DNA from: Aeromonas rivipollensis | Lineage (GTDB): Bacteria; Pseudomonadota; Gammaproteobacteria; Enterobacterales; Aeromonadaceae | Direction of reading: 5' to 3' | Length of the DNA: 64,000 nt | Assembly: GCF_037811135.1 (NCBI RefSeq) | Contig: NZ_CP149130.1 | Coordinates: forward strand, 2,786,501 to 2,850,500 | Shown here: positions 17,956 to 26,857 of the stretch, piece after piece | Position numbering within the stretch: position 1 is the first letter of the stretch | How the letters are laid out: every line of letters starts with the position of its first letter | Notes under the pieces: model-generated | Told to the model about the DNA's origin: nothing | The model's database searches: none | What the model saw: only the letters and a program-made list of their open reading frames with translations | Program-made: the position numbers and the translations under genes

Positions 17956-18960
17956 TTGAAAAGAAAACTACAAGTATTCATATCCAGCACATACCATGAC
18001 TTGCAGGAAGAGCGGCAGGCTGCTGTTAGCTCGATCTTAAAGGCTGGTCACATTCCTGCAGGAATGGAGTTATTTACGGCAGGTGATCGCTCCCAAATGG
18101 TAACAATTAAGGAGTGGATTGACGAATCTGATGTCTACATGCTTATTCTAGGAGGACGCTATGGGTCTATTGAGAGAACATCTGGTATTAGCTATACCGA
18201 ACTCGAATACGACTATGCACAAGAGCAGGGAAAGCCAGCTTTTGCAGTCGTCATAACCGAACAAGCCTTAGAAACGAAGATCCGTGCAAAAGGTTCCAGT
18301 TTCGGTGAAAAGGAGAATCCTAAAGAGCTAGCTTTGTTCAGAGAAAAGGTTCTTGGCAACATTTCTTCTTTTTTTGATGATTATAAAGATATAAAACTTT
18401 GTGTACACGAAAGTTTAGCGGACTTCGCATCCAACAGGGAACTCAAAGGTTGGGTTTCGGCCGATGAAATTATCGACACACGACCATTATTTGAAGAAAT
18501 AAGAAAACTATCGGAAGAAAACAAGAACCTCATAGAAACAATTGCTCAACATGAACGTCGAGCACCAACCATCACAAAAAAAGATGTAAAACCAGACAAC
18601 TTCGTTGAGTTGGAAAATATCCTAAAAAAGATAGAAATTAAGATTCCTGGAAGTCTAAGCGATGGGAAGGAAAAAATAAGCAACCTATTACGTATATTTT
18701 ACAACAATAAAGACACACTTATAAATGGAGTGACGAATGCGGCAAGTGTGTCGGCAGCAGAGTCATTTTTCTATCACAACGTCTGCCCCAAACTCCAAGT
18801 TCATGGTTTGGTTATTAATGAGAAAGTGCCCAGCGTTCGTTATAGAAGAAGTTATGTTTCCCCCTCAGGGAATGCATTTTTGGCACAAATGGAGAGAGTT
18901 ATTCATCTTGCTGATTATGAGGATAAAGATAGGGCCGTAGGTTCGATTAGCGAAGCGTAA
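17956..18960 (+). CDS. DUF4062 domain protein on an AT-rich insert
   Basis: 334 residues. The N-terminus (LQVFISSTYHDLQEER) is the signature of DUF4062, a TIR-related fold found in NTPase, defence and signalling proteins; GGRYGSI and the conserved acidic TELEYDYA follow. The C-terminal half is charged and helical with no recognised domain. Start is TTG with a strong AAGGAG seven bases upstream. Base composition is strikingly AT-rich compared with all neighbours. The last six codons and the stop come from a REP-like palindrome, suggesting the native 3' end was replaced. A role in phage defence is a hypothesis only. Confidence 0.8.
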   Translation: MKRKLQVFISSTYHDLQEERQAAVSSILKAGHIPAGMELFTAGDRSQMVTIKEWIDESDVYMLILGGRYGSIERTSGISYTELEYDYAQEQGKPAFAVVITEQALETKIRAKGSSFGEKENPKELALFREKVLGNISSFFDDYKDIKLCVHESLADFASNRELKGWVSADEIIDTRPLFEEIRKLSEENKNLIETIAQHERRAPTITKKDVKPDNFVELENILKKIEIKIPGSLSDGKEKISNLLRIFYNNKDTLINGVTNAASVSAAESFFYHNVCPKLQVHGLVINEKVPSVRYRRSYVSPSGNAFLAQMERVIHLADYEDKDRAVGSISEA

Positions 18961-18965
18961 TCTGA
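18937..18965. repeat. REP-like palindrome B (overlaps the DUF4062 stop)
   Basis: GTAGGTTCGATTAGCG then AAGCGTAATC; it is the inverted copy of the element at 17889. Read in the gene frame it supplies GSISEA and the TAA stop of the DUF4062 gene. Confidence 0.75.
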
Positions 18966-19073
18966 TTTTCGCGAGACGTCTCTTGAAATTAACACCAAGG
19001 GGCTGCATCCATATATAAATCTAGCCTTGGATAAGAGTGAATCACGCGACCAAAGAGATATTTCCTTCCCGTA

Positions 19074-19103
19074 CGTTCGATTACGCTGCGCTAATCGAAC
19101 CTA
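19074..19103. repeat. REP-like palindrome C
   Basis: GTTCGATTA-CGCTGCGC-TAATCGAAC, a perfect 9-bp stem, followed by CTAC. Confidence 0.8.
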
Positions 19104-19153
19104 CTTTAAATACTCCAAACCGACGATCAATGGGATGGAAATAATATTCCCGT

Positions 19154-19188
19154 GTTGGGTTTCGCTCAGATCAACCCAACCTACGCCA
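19154..19188. repeat. REP-like palindrome D
   Basis: GTTGGGTTTCGCTCAGATCA with the pairing arm CAACCCAACC, followed by TACG; related to the element at 5898. Confidence 0.7.
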
Positions 19189-19208
19189 AACCATATCTAT
19201 TGAATGGC

Positions 19209-19997
19209 TTATATCGCAACCGTCTGGCTAGACAAAAACGCCAGCGACTGCCGATTGAAATGCTCCGGCTGCTCCACGTTGCAGACATGGCCGCAGTTTT
19301 CGATGATGGCGAGCTGGCTGTAGGGATCGCGGGCCACCTGCTCGCGCACCGGGGCGATAAACATATGGTCCTCCTCCCCCATCAGGTAGAGGGTCGGGAT
19401 CGGCAGGGCACGCTCCTTGAAGTAGCGCATCAGGGGGTTCACCTCGGTGGCGAGGCGGAACCAGCGTTTGAACTCCTTCTGGCAGAGTTTGCGGGCCTCG
19501 CGCACGAAGAGGTTGCGGGACTCCTGATGGTGCTGGCGCGGCATGATGATGAAGGCGAACAAGCGGTAGAGCCACATGTAGGGCAGTATGTGCTGGCCGA
19601 CCCGACCAAGCTGCACCAGCACCCGGGAGCGTATGTCGAGGCGCAGTATGGCGCCGCCGAGCACCATGCTCTTGACCCGCTCGGGGCAGAGCTCGGCCAG
19701 GTGGCGAATGAGGATGGTGCCAAGGGAGATGCCGACAAAATGGGCGCGGGAAATGCGCAGGTGATCGAGCAGCCGCAGTATGTCCTCGGTCACGGCCCGA
19801 AAGCTGTAGTGGCCCTTCACCACCTGTTGCAACTGATTGGATTGGCCATGGCCGCGAAGATCCAGCAGCAGCACGTTGAAGTGCTCCCGGTAGGCGCGCA
19901 GTTGCTTGAACCAGATGGAGGAGCTGCCGCCGGCACCGTGCACGAACACCACCCAATCCCGATCGGGGCCAAGCTCAAAGGTCTTGTGGTACAACAT
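19209..19997 (-). CDS. Alpha/beta hydrolase
   Basis: 262 residues of the alpha/beta-hydrolase fold. The oxyanion motif HGAGGS occurs near residue 20, the nucleophile elbow GISLG gives Ser in the G-x-S-x-G position, the acid is in the GEEDHMF segment and the catalytic His in NCGHVCN near the C-terminus, so the triad is complete. No signal peptide. Substrate unknown; the family includes esterases, dehalogenases and C-C hydrolases. A single gene, divergent from the YjbR gene. Confidence 0.85.
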   Translation of the reverse strand: MLYHKTFELGPDRDWVVFVHGAGGSSSIWFKQLRAYREHFNVLLLDLRGHGQSNQLQQVVKGHYSFRAVTEDILRLLDHLRISRAHFVGISLGTILIRHLAELCPERVKSMVLGGAILRLDIRSRVLVQLGRVGQHILPYMWLYRLFAFIIMPRQHHQESRNLFVREARKLCQKEFKRWFRLATEVNPLMRYFKERALPIPTLYLMGEEDHMFIAPVREQVARDPYSQLAIIENCGHVCNVEQPEHFNRQSLAFLSSQTVAI

Positions 19998-20106
19998 CTT
20001 ATGGGCTCCCGAGGGGGTTGGGGGATATACTCGGCGGGCATATTAACAGAAGGGGCGCCCCGCTGAATATGCTGCCACCCATCATCGGACCAGCATGGAG
20101 TCCTGT

Positions 20107-20478
20107 ATGAGCCTTGCATCGTTACGTGAATTTCTGCTAAGCCAGCCCGGCGCCACCGAGGATACCCCCTTTGGCCCGGAGATCCTGGTCTATCGCATCG
20201 CCGGCAAGATGTTCGCCCTGGTGGACTGGCAGGCCGAGCCGCTGACCATCAACCTCAAATGCGAGCCCGAGCTCGCCCTGTTGCTGCGAGAGATCCACCC
20301 CGAAGTCAAACCCGGCTGGCACATGAACAAGCAGCACTGGAATACGGTGACCCTGAGCGAGAATCTGGACGCCGAGCTCTGGCAGGGCTGGATTGAACAC
20401 TCCTACCAGCGCGTGGTGGCGGGGCTGCCCAAAGCCAAGCGGCCGCAGGCGCCGACCTTAGCAGCAAAGGCAGGATAA
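20107..20478 (+). CDS. MmcQ/YjbR family protein
   Basis: About 123 residues. The family motif is present as KPGWHMNKQHWNTV, together with an N-terminal SQPGATEDTPFGPE segment and a lysine-rich C-terminus. YjbR has a double-wing-like DNA-binding fold; cellular function is unknown. I start at the ATG at 20107, which has GGAG six bases upstream, rather than at 20095. The GNAT gene follows after 5 bases. Confidence 0.87.
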   Translation: MSLASLREFLLSQPGATEDTPFGPEILVYRIAGKMFALVDWQAEPLTINLKCEPELALLLREIHPEVKPGWHMNKQHWNTVTLSENLDAELWQGWIEHSYQRVVAGLPKAKRPQAPTLAAKAG

Positions 20479-20483
20479 CAGCC

Positions 20484-21020
20484 ATGCCGCAGACACAAAA
20501 CACCGCGCCCGCCCGGATCATCCCCCTGAGGGAGCAGCATATCCCCGCCCTGCTCGCCCTGTTCGAGCAGTCGGTGCGCCGCCTGGGCCCGGAGCACTAC
20601 AGCCCGGAGCAGGTGGAGCAATGGGCGATGGGCGCCCGCCATCCCGGCCTCGCCAGCCAGTTGCGCGAGCACCACGGCTGGGTCATGGAGCAGGAGGGAA
20701 TCCCCCTTGGCTTTGTCACCTTAAGCGATGACGGCCACCTCAGCCTGCTCTATGTGAGCGCGGATCATCAGCGCCAGGGGCTCGGCGGCCAGCTGCTGGA
20801 GCAGGCCTTGCAGGCGGCCAGCCAGCTGGGCCTGCACAGCCTGACCACAGAGGCCAGCACCTTCAGCCTCGCGCTCTTTCTGCGCCATGGTTTCGAGCAG
20901 GCCGGATTGGAAACCGTGGAGCGCGGCGGGGTCAGTTTTGTCCGCCATCGCCTCTACTGCCGCTTGCCAAGCCAGGGCCAGCCACTAAAATACCCACCAT
21001 TTCCCCAAAGCAATGAATGA
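20484..21020 (+). CDS. GNAT family N-acetyltransferase
   Basis: 178 residues. The acetyl-CoA-binding motif A appears as VSADHQRQGLGGQLLEQAL (Q/RxxGxG), followed by a LTTEAS strand and the FLRHGFEQAG segment typical of motif B. It probably acetylates a small molecule or peptide amine. It sits in a run yjbR - GNAT - DUF3802 with only a few bases between genes, and its TGA is immediately followed by the ribosome binding site of the next gene. Confidence 0.85.
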   Translation: MPQTQNTAPARIIPLREQHIPALLALFEQSVRRLGPEHYSPEQVEQWAMGARHPGLASQLREHHGWVMEQEGIPLGFVTLSDDGHLSLLYVSADHQRQGLGGQLLEQALQAASQLGLHSLTTEASTFSLALFLRHGFEQAGLETVERGGVSFVRHRLYCRLPSQGQPLKYPPFPQSNE

Positions 21021-21031
21021 AGGCAGCCATC

Positions 21032-21367
21032 ATGGTGGTAGAGAGCGACGGTTATATTGCGCTTATCGAGTATCTGGTAGAGAGTCTGGGCCTGTTCGAG
21101 AGCCAGCAGCAGGGCACGGGCACCCAGACCATTGAGGATCTGGTGAGCAACCGGGTGGCAGACAACCTCATGGCCATCTGCGAGCAGAACCCCCAGCTCG
21201 ACCCCAAGGTGCGTTTCATGATCATGCAGGAGGCCGACGCCGTGGTGGCCGATCTGGAGGAGGTGCTCTCCGCCGTCTGGCTGCGGGCGCCGACCCCGGC
21301 CCAGCACGCCTTCCTCGATGAGTTCATCGATCTCATCAAGAACCTGTTCGACAGCACCATCGGCTAG
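21032..21367 (+). CDS. DUF3802 family small protein
   Basis: About 111 acidic, helical residues beginning MVVESDGYIALIEYL, matching a conserved family seen in Aeromonas, Shewanella and Vibrio. No catalytic residues are visible and no signal peptide. The ATG at 21032 has GAAGG eight bases before it; the ATG at 21017 overlaps the upstream stop and lacks a site. Third gene of the yjbR-GNAT run. Confidence 0.65.
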   Translation: MVVESDGYIALIEYLVESLGLFESQQQGTGTQTIEDLVSNRVADNLMAICEQNPQLDPKVRFMIMQEADAVVADLEEVLSAVWLRAPTPAQHAFLDEFIDLIKNLFDSTIG

Positions 21368-21604
21368 TCCCCTCCCCCGCGGCCGCATGGCCCGCAAAGA
21401 TCCGCAATGAAAAGGGCCGCCTCAAAGGGCAGCCCTGCTTGCTATCACTTCCGATTCATCGCGCTTGTCAGTTGAATGAATATCGAGGCAAGAAATGTGT
21501 CTGGTCTTGGCTGCCGTCCATGGTAGCTACCCAGTTAGTCTGCCGAGGTTCGGTTAAGTTCCCGGCCAGGGCGCTTTTTTTAATATTTCTTTCAAAAAAA
21601 CGAA

Positions 21605-21632
21605 ACAGGGGCCTAATGGCCCCTGTTTTATC
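21605..21632. terminator. Bidirectional intrinsic terminator
   Basis: ACAGGGGCC-TAAT-GGCCCCTGT followed by TTTA on the plus strand and, on the minus strand downstream of msrA, by a run of T residues. Confidence 0.85.
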
Positions 21633-21643
21633 CAGGCTGCGCC

Positions 21644-22276
21644 TCAGCGGTTCAGGCTGGGCGGCAGGCAGACGCCAATGCCCCCCAGTCCGCAATAGCC
21701 TTCCGGGTTTTTCTCCAGATATTGCTGATGGTAATCCTCGGCGTAGTAGAAGGGCGCCAGCGGCAGGATCCGGGTGGTGATGGCGCGGGCATCGCCGCTC
21801 GCCATCATCGCCTGCTGATAGGCCGCCAGGCTCTGCTGGGCGATGGCCTCCTGGGTTTCATCCCCGTAGAAGATCACCGAGCGGTACTGGGTGCCGATGT
21901 CGCCGCCCTGGCGCATGCCCTGGGCCGGATCGTGCTGCTCCCAGAACAGCTTGAGCAGATCGCCATAGCTGATGACCTTGGGGTCAAACACCACCTGCAC
22001 CGTCTCCGCATGACCGGTCAGGCCGCTGCACACCTCCTTGTAGGTGGGGTTCGGCGTCAGGCCCCCCTGATAGCCGGCGGCGGTGGAATAGACCCCGGGC
22101 TGCTGCCAGAACAGGCGCTCCACGCCCCAGAAACAGCCCATGCCAAACCAGGCCAGCTCCATCCCCTCGGGCCAGGGGCCCTGGGTCGGGTGGCCGTTGA
22201 CGGCATGCTGCTGGCCGATCGCCAGCGCTTCCCGTCGTCCCGGCAGGGCCTCTGCCGGTGAAATAATCTGCTCCAT
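21644..22276 (-). CDS. msrA: Peptide-methionine (S)-S-oxide reductase MsrA
   Basis: 210 residues matching MsrA of E. coli along its length. The catalytic motif GCFWG places the nucleophilic cysteine at residue 48; the resolving cysteines are in the C-terminal [12 protein letters not shown]. It repairs S-epimers of methionine sulfoxide in proteins using thioredoxin. A single gene divergent from argA and followed by its own terminator. Confidence 0.95.
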   Translation of the reverse strand: MEQIISPAEALPGRREALAIGQQHAVNGHPTQGPWPEGMELAWFGMGCFWGVERLFWQQPGVYSTAAGYQGGLTPNPTYKEVCSGLTGHAETVQVVFDPKVISYGDLLKLFWEQHDPAQGMRQGGDIGTQYRSVIFYGDETQEAIAQQSLAAYQQAMMASGDARAITTRILPLAPFYYAEDYHQQYLEKNPEGYCGLGGIGVCLPPSLNR

Positions 22277-22451
22277 ATGCCCTGTCCTTGAATAAAATCC
22301 CGCGCGAGGCGGCTGACGAAAAGGAACCCCGAAGATAACAGGTTATGAGCCCGGATCAACCAAGGCGGCCTCTTCAGCGGGCTGACCGGCGCCCGGCTCG
22401 CCCAGGCACAGGGCGTCTGCGGCTGGTCAAAATGACGGCACAAAACAGCAA

Positions 22452-22490
22452 AACCAATATTTAGTCTTGATTTGTGAATTTATTTTCATA
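22452..22490. promoter_or_regulatory. Pair of ARG boxes (ArgR operators) upstream of argA
   Basis: TGTGAATTTATTTTCATA at 22473-22490 matches the 18-bp ARG box (wnTGAATwwwwATTCAnw) with one mismatch. The 18 bases at 22452-22469, three bases upstream, form a weaker second box (about five mismatches). Paired boxes three bases apart are the usual operator arrangement for the hexameric ArgR repressor. They lie 39-77 bases before the argA start. Confidence 0.75.
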
Positions 22491-22528
22491 TATTGAGCAA
22501 ATTGCTGCTTTTTTATGGAACGAAACAC

Positions 22529-23857
22529 GTGCGTGAACGCGAACCCAGCCTGGTCCATGCCTTTCGGCAATCCACCCCCTATGTCAACGTGCACCGGGGT
22601 GCCACCTTCGTGCTGATGATGGGCGGGGAAGCCATCTGTCACCCCAACTTTGCCAACATAGTGAGCGACATCGCCCTGCTGCAGACGCTCGGTATTCGCC
22701 TGGTGCTGGTGTTCGGCTCGCGTCCGCAAAACGACGAGGCGCTGGCCCGTGCCGGCATCGAGGCCCAGTACCACAGACGAATTCGGGTCACCGACGATCA
22801 GAGCTTCGCCATCATCAAGCAGGTGTGCGGCGGCCTGCAATACGACATCACCGCCCAGCTCTCCATGGGGCTGGCTAACACCCCCATGCAGGGGGCGCGC
22901 ATCAGCGTGGTGAGCGGCAACTTCGTCACCGCCCAGCCGCTCGGGGTGGAAGATGGCATCGATTACTGCCACAGCGGCCGGGTGCGGCGCATCGACGTGG
23001 AGGGGATCACCCGCCAGCTGGATCAGCATGGCCTGGTGCTCATCTCCCCCATCGGCTGCTCGGTCACCGGCGAGAGCTTCAACCTGAGCTCGGAAGAGGT
23101 GGCGCGCCGGGTCGCAGTGGATCTCAAGGCCGACAAGCTCATCTGCTTCAGCAGCACCCAGGGGGTGATGAACAGGCAGGGCGTGGCCATCTCCGAGCTT
23201 TTCCCCGAGCAGGCCGAAGAGCTGCTGGTGGAGCTGGAGCAGGCGGGCGAGGAGATGTCCGGCACCGCCCGCTACCTGCGCGCGGCCATCGCCTCCTGCC
23301 GCGGCGGCGTGCCGCGCTCCCACCTGGTGAGCTATCAGGATGACGGCGCCATGCTGCAGGAGCTGTTCAGCCGCGAGGGGCTCGGCACCCAGATAGTGCG
23401 CGAAAGCGCCGAGCGGGCGCGGGCCGCCACCATAGAGGACATCGGCGGCATCCTGGACCTCATCCGGCCGCTGGAGGAGGAAGGCATACTGGTGCGCCGC
23501 TCCCGCGAGCAGCTGGAGATGGAGATAGACAAGTTCACCATCATAGAGCGCGACGGCCTCATCATCGGCTGCGCGGCGCTCTACTGCTTCATGGAAGAAG
23601 CCATGGCCGAGATGGCCTGCGTCGCCATCCACCCCGAGTACCGCAACTCCAACCGGGGGGATCAGCTGATCGCCAAGGTGGCCGAGCGGGCCAAGCGGCT
23701 CGGCATCCGCCGCCTGTTCGTGCTCACTACCCGCTCCATCCACTGGTTCCGGGAGCGGGGCTTCGATCCCCTGGAAGTGGAAGATCTGCCGGTGGCGCGC
23801 CAGCGCCTCTACAACTGGCAGCGTCGCTCCAAGGTTTTGTCCAAGACGATTTCGTAA
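22529..23857 (+). CDS. argA: N-acetylglutamate synthase ArgA
   Basis: 442 residues, against 443 in E. coli. The N-terminal amino-acid-kinase-like domain (arginine-binding, residues ~1-280) is followed by a GNAT domain with [17 protein letters not shown] (motif A). The enzyme makes N-acetylglutamate from acetyl-CoA and glutamate, the first step of arginine synthesis, and is feedback-inhibited by arginine. By comparison with the family I start at GTG 22529 ([13 protein letters not shown]), with GGAA eight bases upstream; a TTG at 22493 would add 12 residues and sit next to the operator. ARG boxes precede it. Confidence 0.93.
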   Translation: MREREPSLVHAFRQSTPYVNVHRGATFVLMMGGEAICHPNFANIVSDIALLQTLGIRLVLVFGSRPQNDEALARAGIEAQYHRRIRVTDDQSFAIIKQVCGGLQYDITAQLSMGLANTPMQGARISVVSGNFVTAQPLGVEDGIDYCHSGRVRRIDVEGITRQLDQHGLVLISPIGCSVTGESFNLSSEEVARRVAVDLKADKLICFSSTQGVMNRQGVAISELFPEQAEELLVELEQAGEEMSGTARYLRAAIASCRGGVPRSHLVSYQDDGAMLQELFSREGLGTQIVRESAERARAATIEDIGGILDLIRPLEEEGILVRRSREQLEMEIDKFTIIERDGLIIGCAALYCFMEEAMAEMACVAIHPEYRNSNRGDQLIAKVAERAKRLGIRRLFVLTTRSIHWFRERGFDPLEVEDLPVARQRLYNWQRRSKVLSKTIS

Positions 23858-23911
23858 CTGATTGATCTTGTGCCTGGTTGTTGCCAATTGTGTACTTTTT
23901 TACAAACTCGA

Positions 23912-23941
23912 TTGACAGTGCAATCCAGTGCAGGGTATTTC
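23912..23941 (+). promoter_or_regulatory. Predicted sigma-70 promoter of the lysC leader
   Basis: A perfect TTGACA (23912-23917) is followed after 18 bases by TATTTC, a few bases before the first stem of the lysine riboswitch. The -10 is imperfect, but the position fits transcription of the riboswitch leader. Confidence 0.5.
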
Positions 23942-23946
23942 TACAT

Positions 23947-24190
23947 GCACGCCACCTTCCGAGGTGGCACCAGAAGAGGAGCGCTGCCCAGGCAGCCCAA
24001 GGGAGGACACCAGAGTCCGGTGAACTTGGGTCAGGGGGAGCAGCGCCGAGACGAGTGAGGCAACTGGATACCTCAACGTCGGCTGCGGGGGCTGAATCCC
24101 CCGGGTTGTCATCGGTCGTGTGCATCCCACAGGCATCCAGCAGGATCCTTGTGGGATGGGCACCGCGGATGGAGTGCTTCTGGCCGGGAT
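23947..24190 (+). ncRNA. Lysine riboswitch (L-box) controlling lysC
   Basis: The leader carries the conserved L-box blocks seen in E. coli lysC: CCAGAAGAGGAGCGCTGCCC, the CAGCGCCGAGACG segment and GGGGGCTGAATCCCCCGGGT. Downstream, CATCCCACA (24123) pairs with TGTGGGATG (24150), and GTGCTTCTGG (24174) can pair with CCAGAAG (23970), giving alternative structures. Lysine binding is expected to reduce lysC expression; as in E. coli, control of translation initiation is likely because no T-run follows the hairpins. Confidence 0.92.
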
Positions 24191-24273
24191 CCTTCGCTAT
24201 TCCTGCCATTTTCTGCCTCCTCCTCTCTTTTGCCCGATGAAACCGGATTTTCACCTTGAGACAGGAGTATGCA

Positions 24274-25632
24274 ATGAACCCGATCAACGTCGCCAAGTTT
24301 GGCGGAACCAGTGTCGCCGATGCCGCGGCCATGAACCATTGCGCCGACGTGGTGCTGGCCAATCCGGCGACCCGGGTGGTGGTTCTGAGCGCCAGCGCCG
24401 GTGTCACCAACCTGCTGGTGAGCCTGGCCCAGGGTGAACTGGACGAAGCCGGGCAGGATGCCCAGCTCGACAAACTGACCGGGATCCAGCAGGCCATACT
24501 GACGGCGCTCGGCAACCCGGGGGAAGTGAGCGCGCTCATTCACGCCCAGCTCGGCGAGATCCGCACCATGGCCCGCCAGGCCTGCCAGCACACGGACGCC
24601 GAGCTGGCAGACCGTCTCATCGCCTGCGGCGAGCTGATGTCCACCCGCCTCTTCACCGAGCTGTTGCACCAGCGGGGCATCAAGGCCCAGTGGCAGGACG
24701 CGCGCCAGCTGCTGCGCACCGACAGCCGCTTTGGCAAGGCGACCGTGGATCTCGCCGCCACCCGCACCCTCTGCCAAGCCACGCTGGGCCCACTGCTCGG
24801 TGACAGTCTCATCATCACCCAGGGCTTCATCGGCGCCGATGCCGATGGCCGCACCACTACCCTCGGCCGGGGCGGCTCCGACTACAGCGCGGCCCTGCTC
24901 GCCGAGGCGCTGGACGCAGGCAGCATAGAGATCTGGACCGACGTGCCCGGCATCTACACCACGGATCCGCGCCTGGTCACCCGGGCCCGCCCCATCCCCG
25001 AGATCAGCTTCGTGGAGGCGGCCGAGATGGCCACCTTCGGCGCCAAGGTGCTGCACCCGGCCACCCTGCAACCCGCCCTGCGCCAGGACATTCCGGTGTT
25101 CGTCGGCTCCGCCAGGGATCCCGCCGCCGGTGGCACCTGGATCCGCGCCAGCACCGAGACCAGCCCGCTGTTTCGCGCCGTGGCCCTGCGCCGCCAGCAG
25201 GTGCTGGTCACCCTGCACAGCCTCAACATGTTCCACGCCTACGGCTTTTTGGCGGAGGTGTTCGGCATCCTGGCCCGTCACCGCATCTCGGTGGATCTCA
25301 TCACCACCTCCGAGGTGAGCGTCTCCCTGACCCTGGATCACACCGGCAGCCAGAGCAACGGCGAACCCATCCTGGGCGACAAGGTGCTGGCGGAGCTCGG
25401 CCAGCTGTGCAAGGTGGAGGTGGAGACCGACTTCGCGCTGGTGGCCCTCATCGGCAACCGCATGAGCGAGGCCGCCGGGGTGGGCAGCCGGGTGTTCGAC
25501 GCCATTCGCGAGCACAACATCCGGATGATCTGCTACGGCGCCAGCGCCCACAACCTCTGCTTCCTGGTGAAAGAGAGCGAGGCGGGCAACATCGTCAACC
25601 GCCTCCACCAGGAGCTGCTCGACTTAGCCTGA
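24274..25632 (+). CDS. lysC: Lysine-sensitive aspartokinase III
   Basis: 452 residues. The kinase motif KFGGTSV begins at residue ~7, the catalytic region GRGGSDYSA and VPGIYTTDPR follow, and two ACT domains fill the C-terminal third (LNMFHAYGFLAEVF; VSVSLTLD). It phosphorylates aspartate as the first step to lysine, threonine and methionine; monofunctional length and absence of a homoserine dehydrogenase domain fit LysC. The ATG at 24274 has GGAG seven bases upstream; the in-frame TTG at 24256 is less likely. Lysine riboswitch upstream. Confidence 0.95.
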   Translation: MNPINVAKFGGTSVADAAAMNHCADVVLANPATRVVVLSASAGVTNLLVSLAQGELDEAGQDAQLDKLTGIQQAILTALGNPGEVSALIHAQLGEIRTMARQACQHTDAELADRLIACGELMSTRLFTELLHQRGIKAQWQDARQLLRTDSRFGKATVDLAATRTLCQATLGPLLGDSLIITQGFIGADADGRTTTLGRGGSDYSAALLAEALDAGSIEIWTDVPGIYTTDPRLVTRARPIPEISFVEAAEMATFGAKVLHPATLQPALRQDIPVFVGSARDPAAGGTWIRASTETSPLFRAVALRRQQVLVTLHSLNMFHAYGFLAEVFGILARHRISVDLITTSEVSVSLTLDHTGSQSNGEPILGDKVLAELGQLCKVEVETDFALVALIGNRMSEAAGVGSRVFDAIREHNIRMICYGASAHNLCFLVKESEAGNIVNRLHQELLDLA

Positions 25633-25644
25633 CCAAACCTGGGC

Positions 25645-25675
25645 AGACCCTTCTCCCCCTGGGGCAGAAGGGTCT
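25645..25675. repeat. Hairpin after lysC, resembling a decayed copy of the 40-bp repeat
   Basis: AGACCCTTCT and AGAAGGGTCT form a perfect 10-bp stem around CCCCCTGGGGC. The sequence through ~25690 resembles the repeat at 5969 (CTTCTCCCC...AGAAGGG...GGGGGAAGGC). No T-run, so it is not a classic terminator. Confidence 0.55.
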
Positions 25676-25716
25676 GGTATCGGGGGAAGGCCATGGCGCC
25701 AGAGCCGATAACAACG

Positions 25717-25742
25717 AAGAGGGGCGCCCATGCGCCCCTCTT
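25717..25742. terminator. Intrinsic terminator between lysC and the kinase-fold gene
   Basis: AAGAGGGGCGC-CCAT-GCGCCCCTCTT, an 11-bp perfect stem between convergent genes, with only a short T run. Confidence 0.75.
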
Positions 25743-25762
25743 GTCACTCTGTCATCCCCATG

Positions 25763-26857
25763 TCAGCGCGCAGGCTGGCTGGTCCGGGTCGGCAGCAGAT
25801 TGGCCCGGATCTGCTCGCGCAGCCCCCCCAGCCGTTGCAACAGCGCCGCCTGACCGAGCCCGGCCTCATCAAATCCCAGGTTATCGGCCAGCGCCGGGAA
25901 GTGCTCCCGCACCGCCTGCTCCAGCCAGTCGAGGCGGCGCAGGGTCATGGGGCCGCAGCTCTTGCCGCTGAGATCGTCCGCAATGTCGAGCCGGTGGCTG
26001 CGATACATGTCGCGCCACCAGTTGGCGGCGAGCGCCTGCTCGCTTGCCAGCGCCGCACTCCACTCCCCCACCAGCCCCTGCATCCGGGCCAGCACGGGGG
26101 CGCTGGCCCCCTCCCGTGACAGATATTGCAACTCCCCCTTCGCCCAGGCGAGGCAGAGCTCGCGCCAGTGGCGAAACAGCGGCAGGGGGTCGGCCTCCTC
26201 CAGCCAGAGCCCCGACAGGGTGCGGGTCTCCAGCCGCTCAGGCACATGAAATGCCGGATCGGTGAGGCCGTTGGAGTTGAACTCGTGCAGGGGATCGAAG
26301 GGCCACATGTAGCCAAAGTCGAACACCGAGATCTGCTGGCCGTCGTCGAGCAGGTTGCCCGGGCTCGGATCCCAGTCAAACCAGCCCCAGCGGGCCAGCT
26401 CGGCCTCCACCGCCAGCATCTGCGCCAGGTTGCGCTCATTGAGCCTGCGTACCGGCTCTCCCCTCAGCCAGGGGGAGACCAGCACCCCGGCGCGGGCGGA
26501 GCCGAAGCTGGTGCAGACCACGTTGGAGAGTATGGTGGGGTGCAATTCCCGCAGGCTCTCTATCTCCCGGCGCCGCTCCAGCTCGGTGAGAAAGGCGGTC
26601 TTGCCGTCGACATTGGCCACCAGGGAGTCTGGCCGGCAGCGCTTCAGGCACCAGTGGTGCCCCTCCACCTTGAGGTGAAACACCTCGGCGGTGAGCCCCT
26701 GACCATAGACCTTGACGACGTCCGGGTGATCCTCGGTCAGCCTTGTCAGCTGGGCCAGGGGCAGGGGACAGTCTCGCTCACGCCCGATCCGGATCTCGTC
26801 CCCGTTCTCCAGCATCTGGAGCAATCTTGCCTGACGTGCCGCAACCTTGGGATTCAT
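25763..26857 (-). CDS. Protein-kinase-fold phosphotransferase of unknown substrate
   Basis: 364 residues. Kinase-like features: a VEGHHWCLKRCRP strand with the ATP-anchoring lysine, the catalytic loop FDWDPSPGNLLDD (D-x4-N) and a metal-binding DFG in VFDFGYMWPF. This resembles RIO/APH/InaA-type small kinases and is not a typical Ser/Thr kinase. The ATG at 26857 has GGAGG about ten bases upstream; the longer frame to 27001 is unlikely. It is divergent from an LTA-synthase-like membrane enzyme, so an envelope-sugar or lipid substrate is a reasonable guess, not a demonstrated one. Confidence 0.65.
   Translation of the reverse strand: MNPKVAARQARLLQMLENGDEIRIGRERDCPLPLAQLTRLTEDHPDVVKVYGQGLTAEVFHLKVEGHHWCLKRCRPDSLVANVDGKTAFLTELERRREIESLRELHPTILSNVVCTSFGSARAGVLVSPWLRGEPVRRLNERNLAQMLAVEAELARWGWFDWDPSPGNLLDDGQQISVFDFGYMWPFDPLHEFNSNGLTDPAFHVPERLETRTLSGLWLEEADPLPLFRHWRELCLAWAKGELQYLSREGASAPVLARMQGLVGEWSAALASEQALAANWWRDMYRSHRLDIADDLSGKSCGPMTLRRLDWLEQAVREHFPALADNLGFDEAGLGQAALLQRLGGLREQIRANLLPTRTSQPAR

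Larger units (their letters stand above)
17880..19190. other. Low-GC island bounded by REP-like palindromes
   Basis: Between the AttH-like gene and the alpha/beta hydrolase gene the GC content drops sharply. The segment holds one gene (DUF4062) and four REP-like palindromes at 17889, 18937, 19074 and 19154. No transposase, integrase or target-site duplication is visible. It looks like horizontally acquired DNA. Confidence 0.7.

Noticed and set aside
17860..19190. Insertion sequence or prophage remnant
   Set aside because: No transposase, integrase or target duplication could be seen; only REP-like palindromes.
24109..25608. Long antisense ORF opposite lysC
   Set aside because: lysC has complete motifs, a riboswitch and a ribosome binding site on the plus strand; the antisense frame shows no protein-like features.
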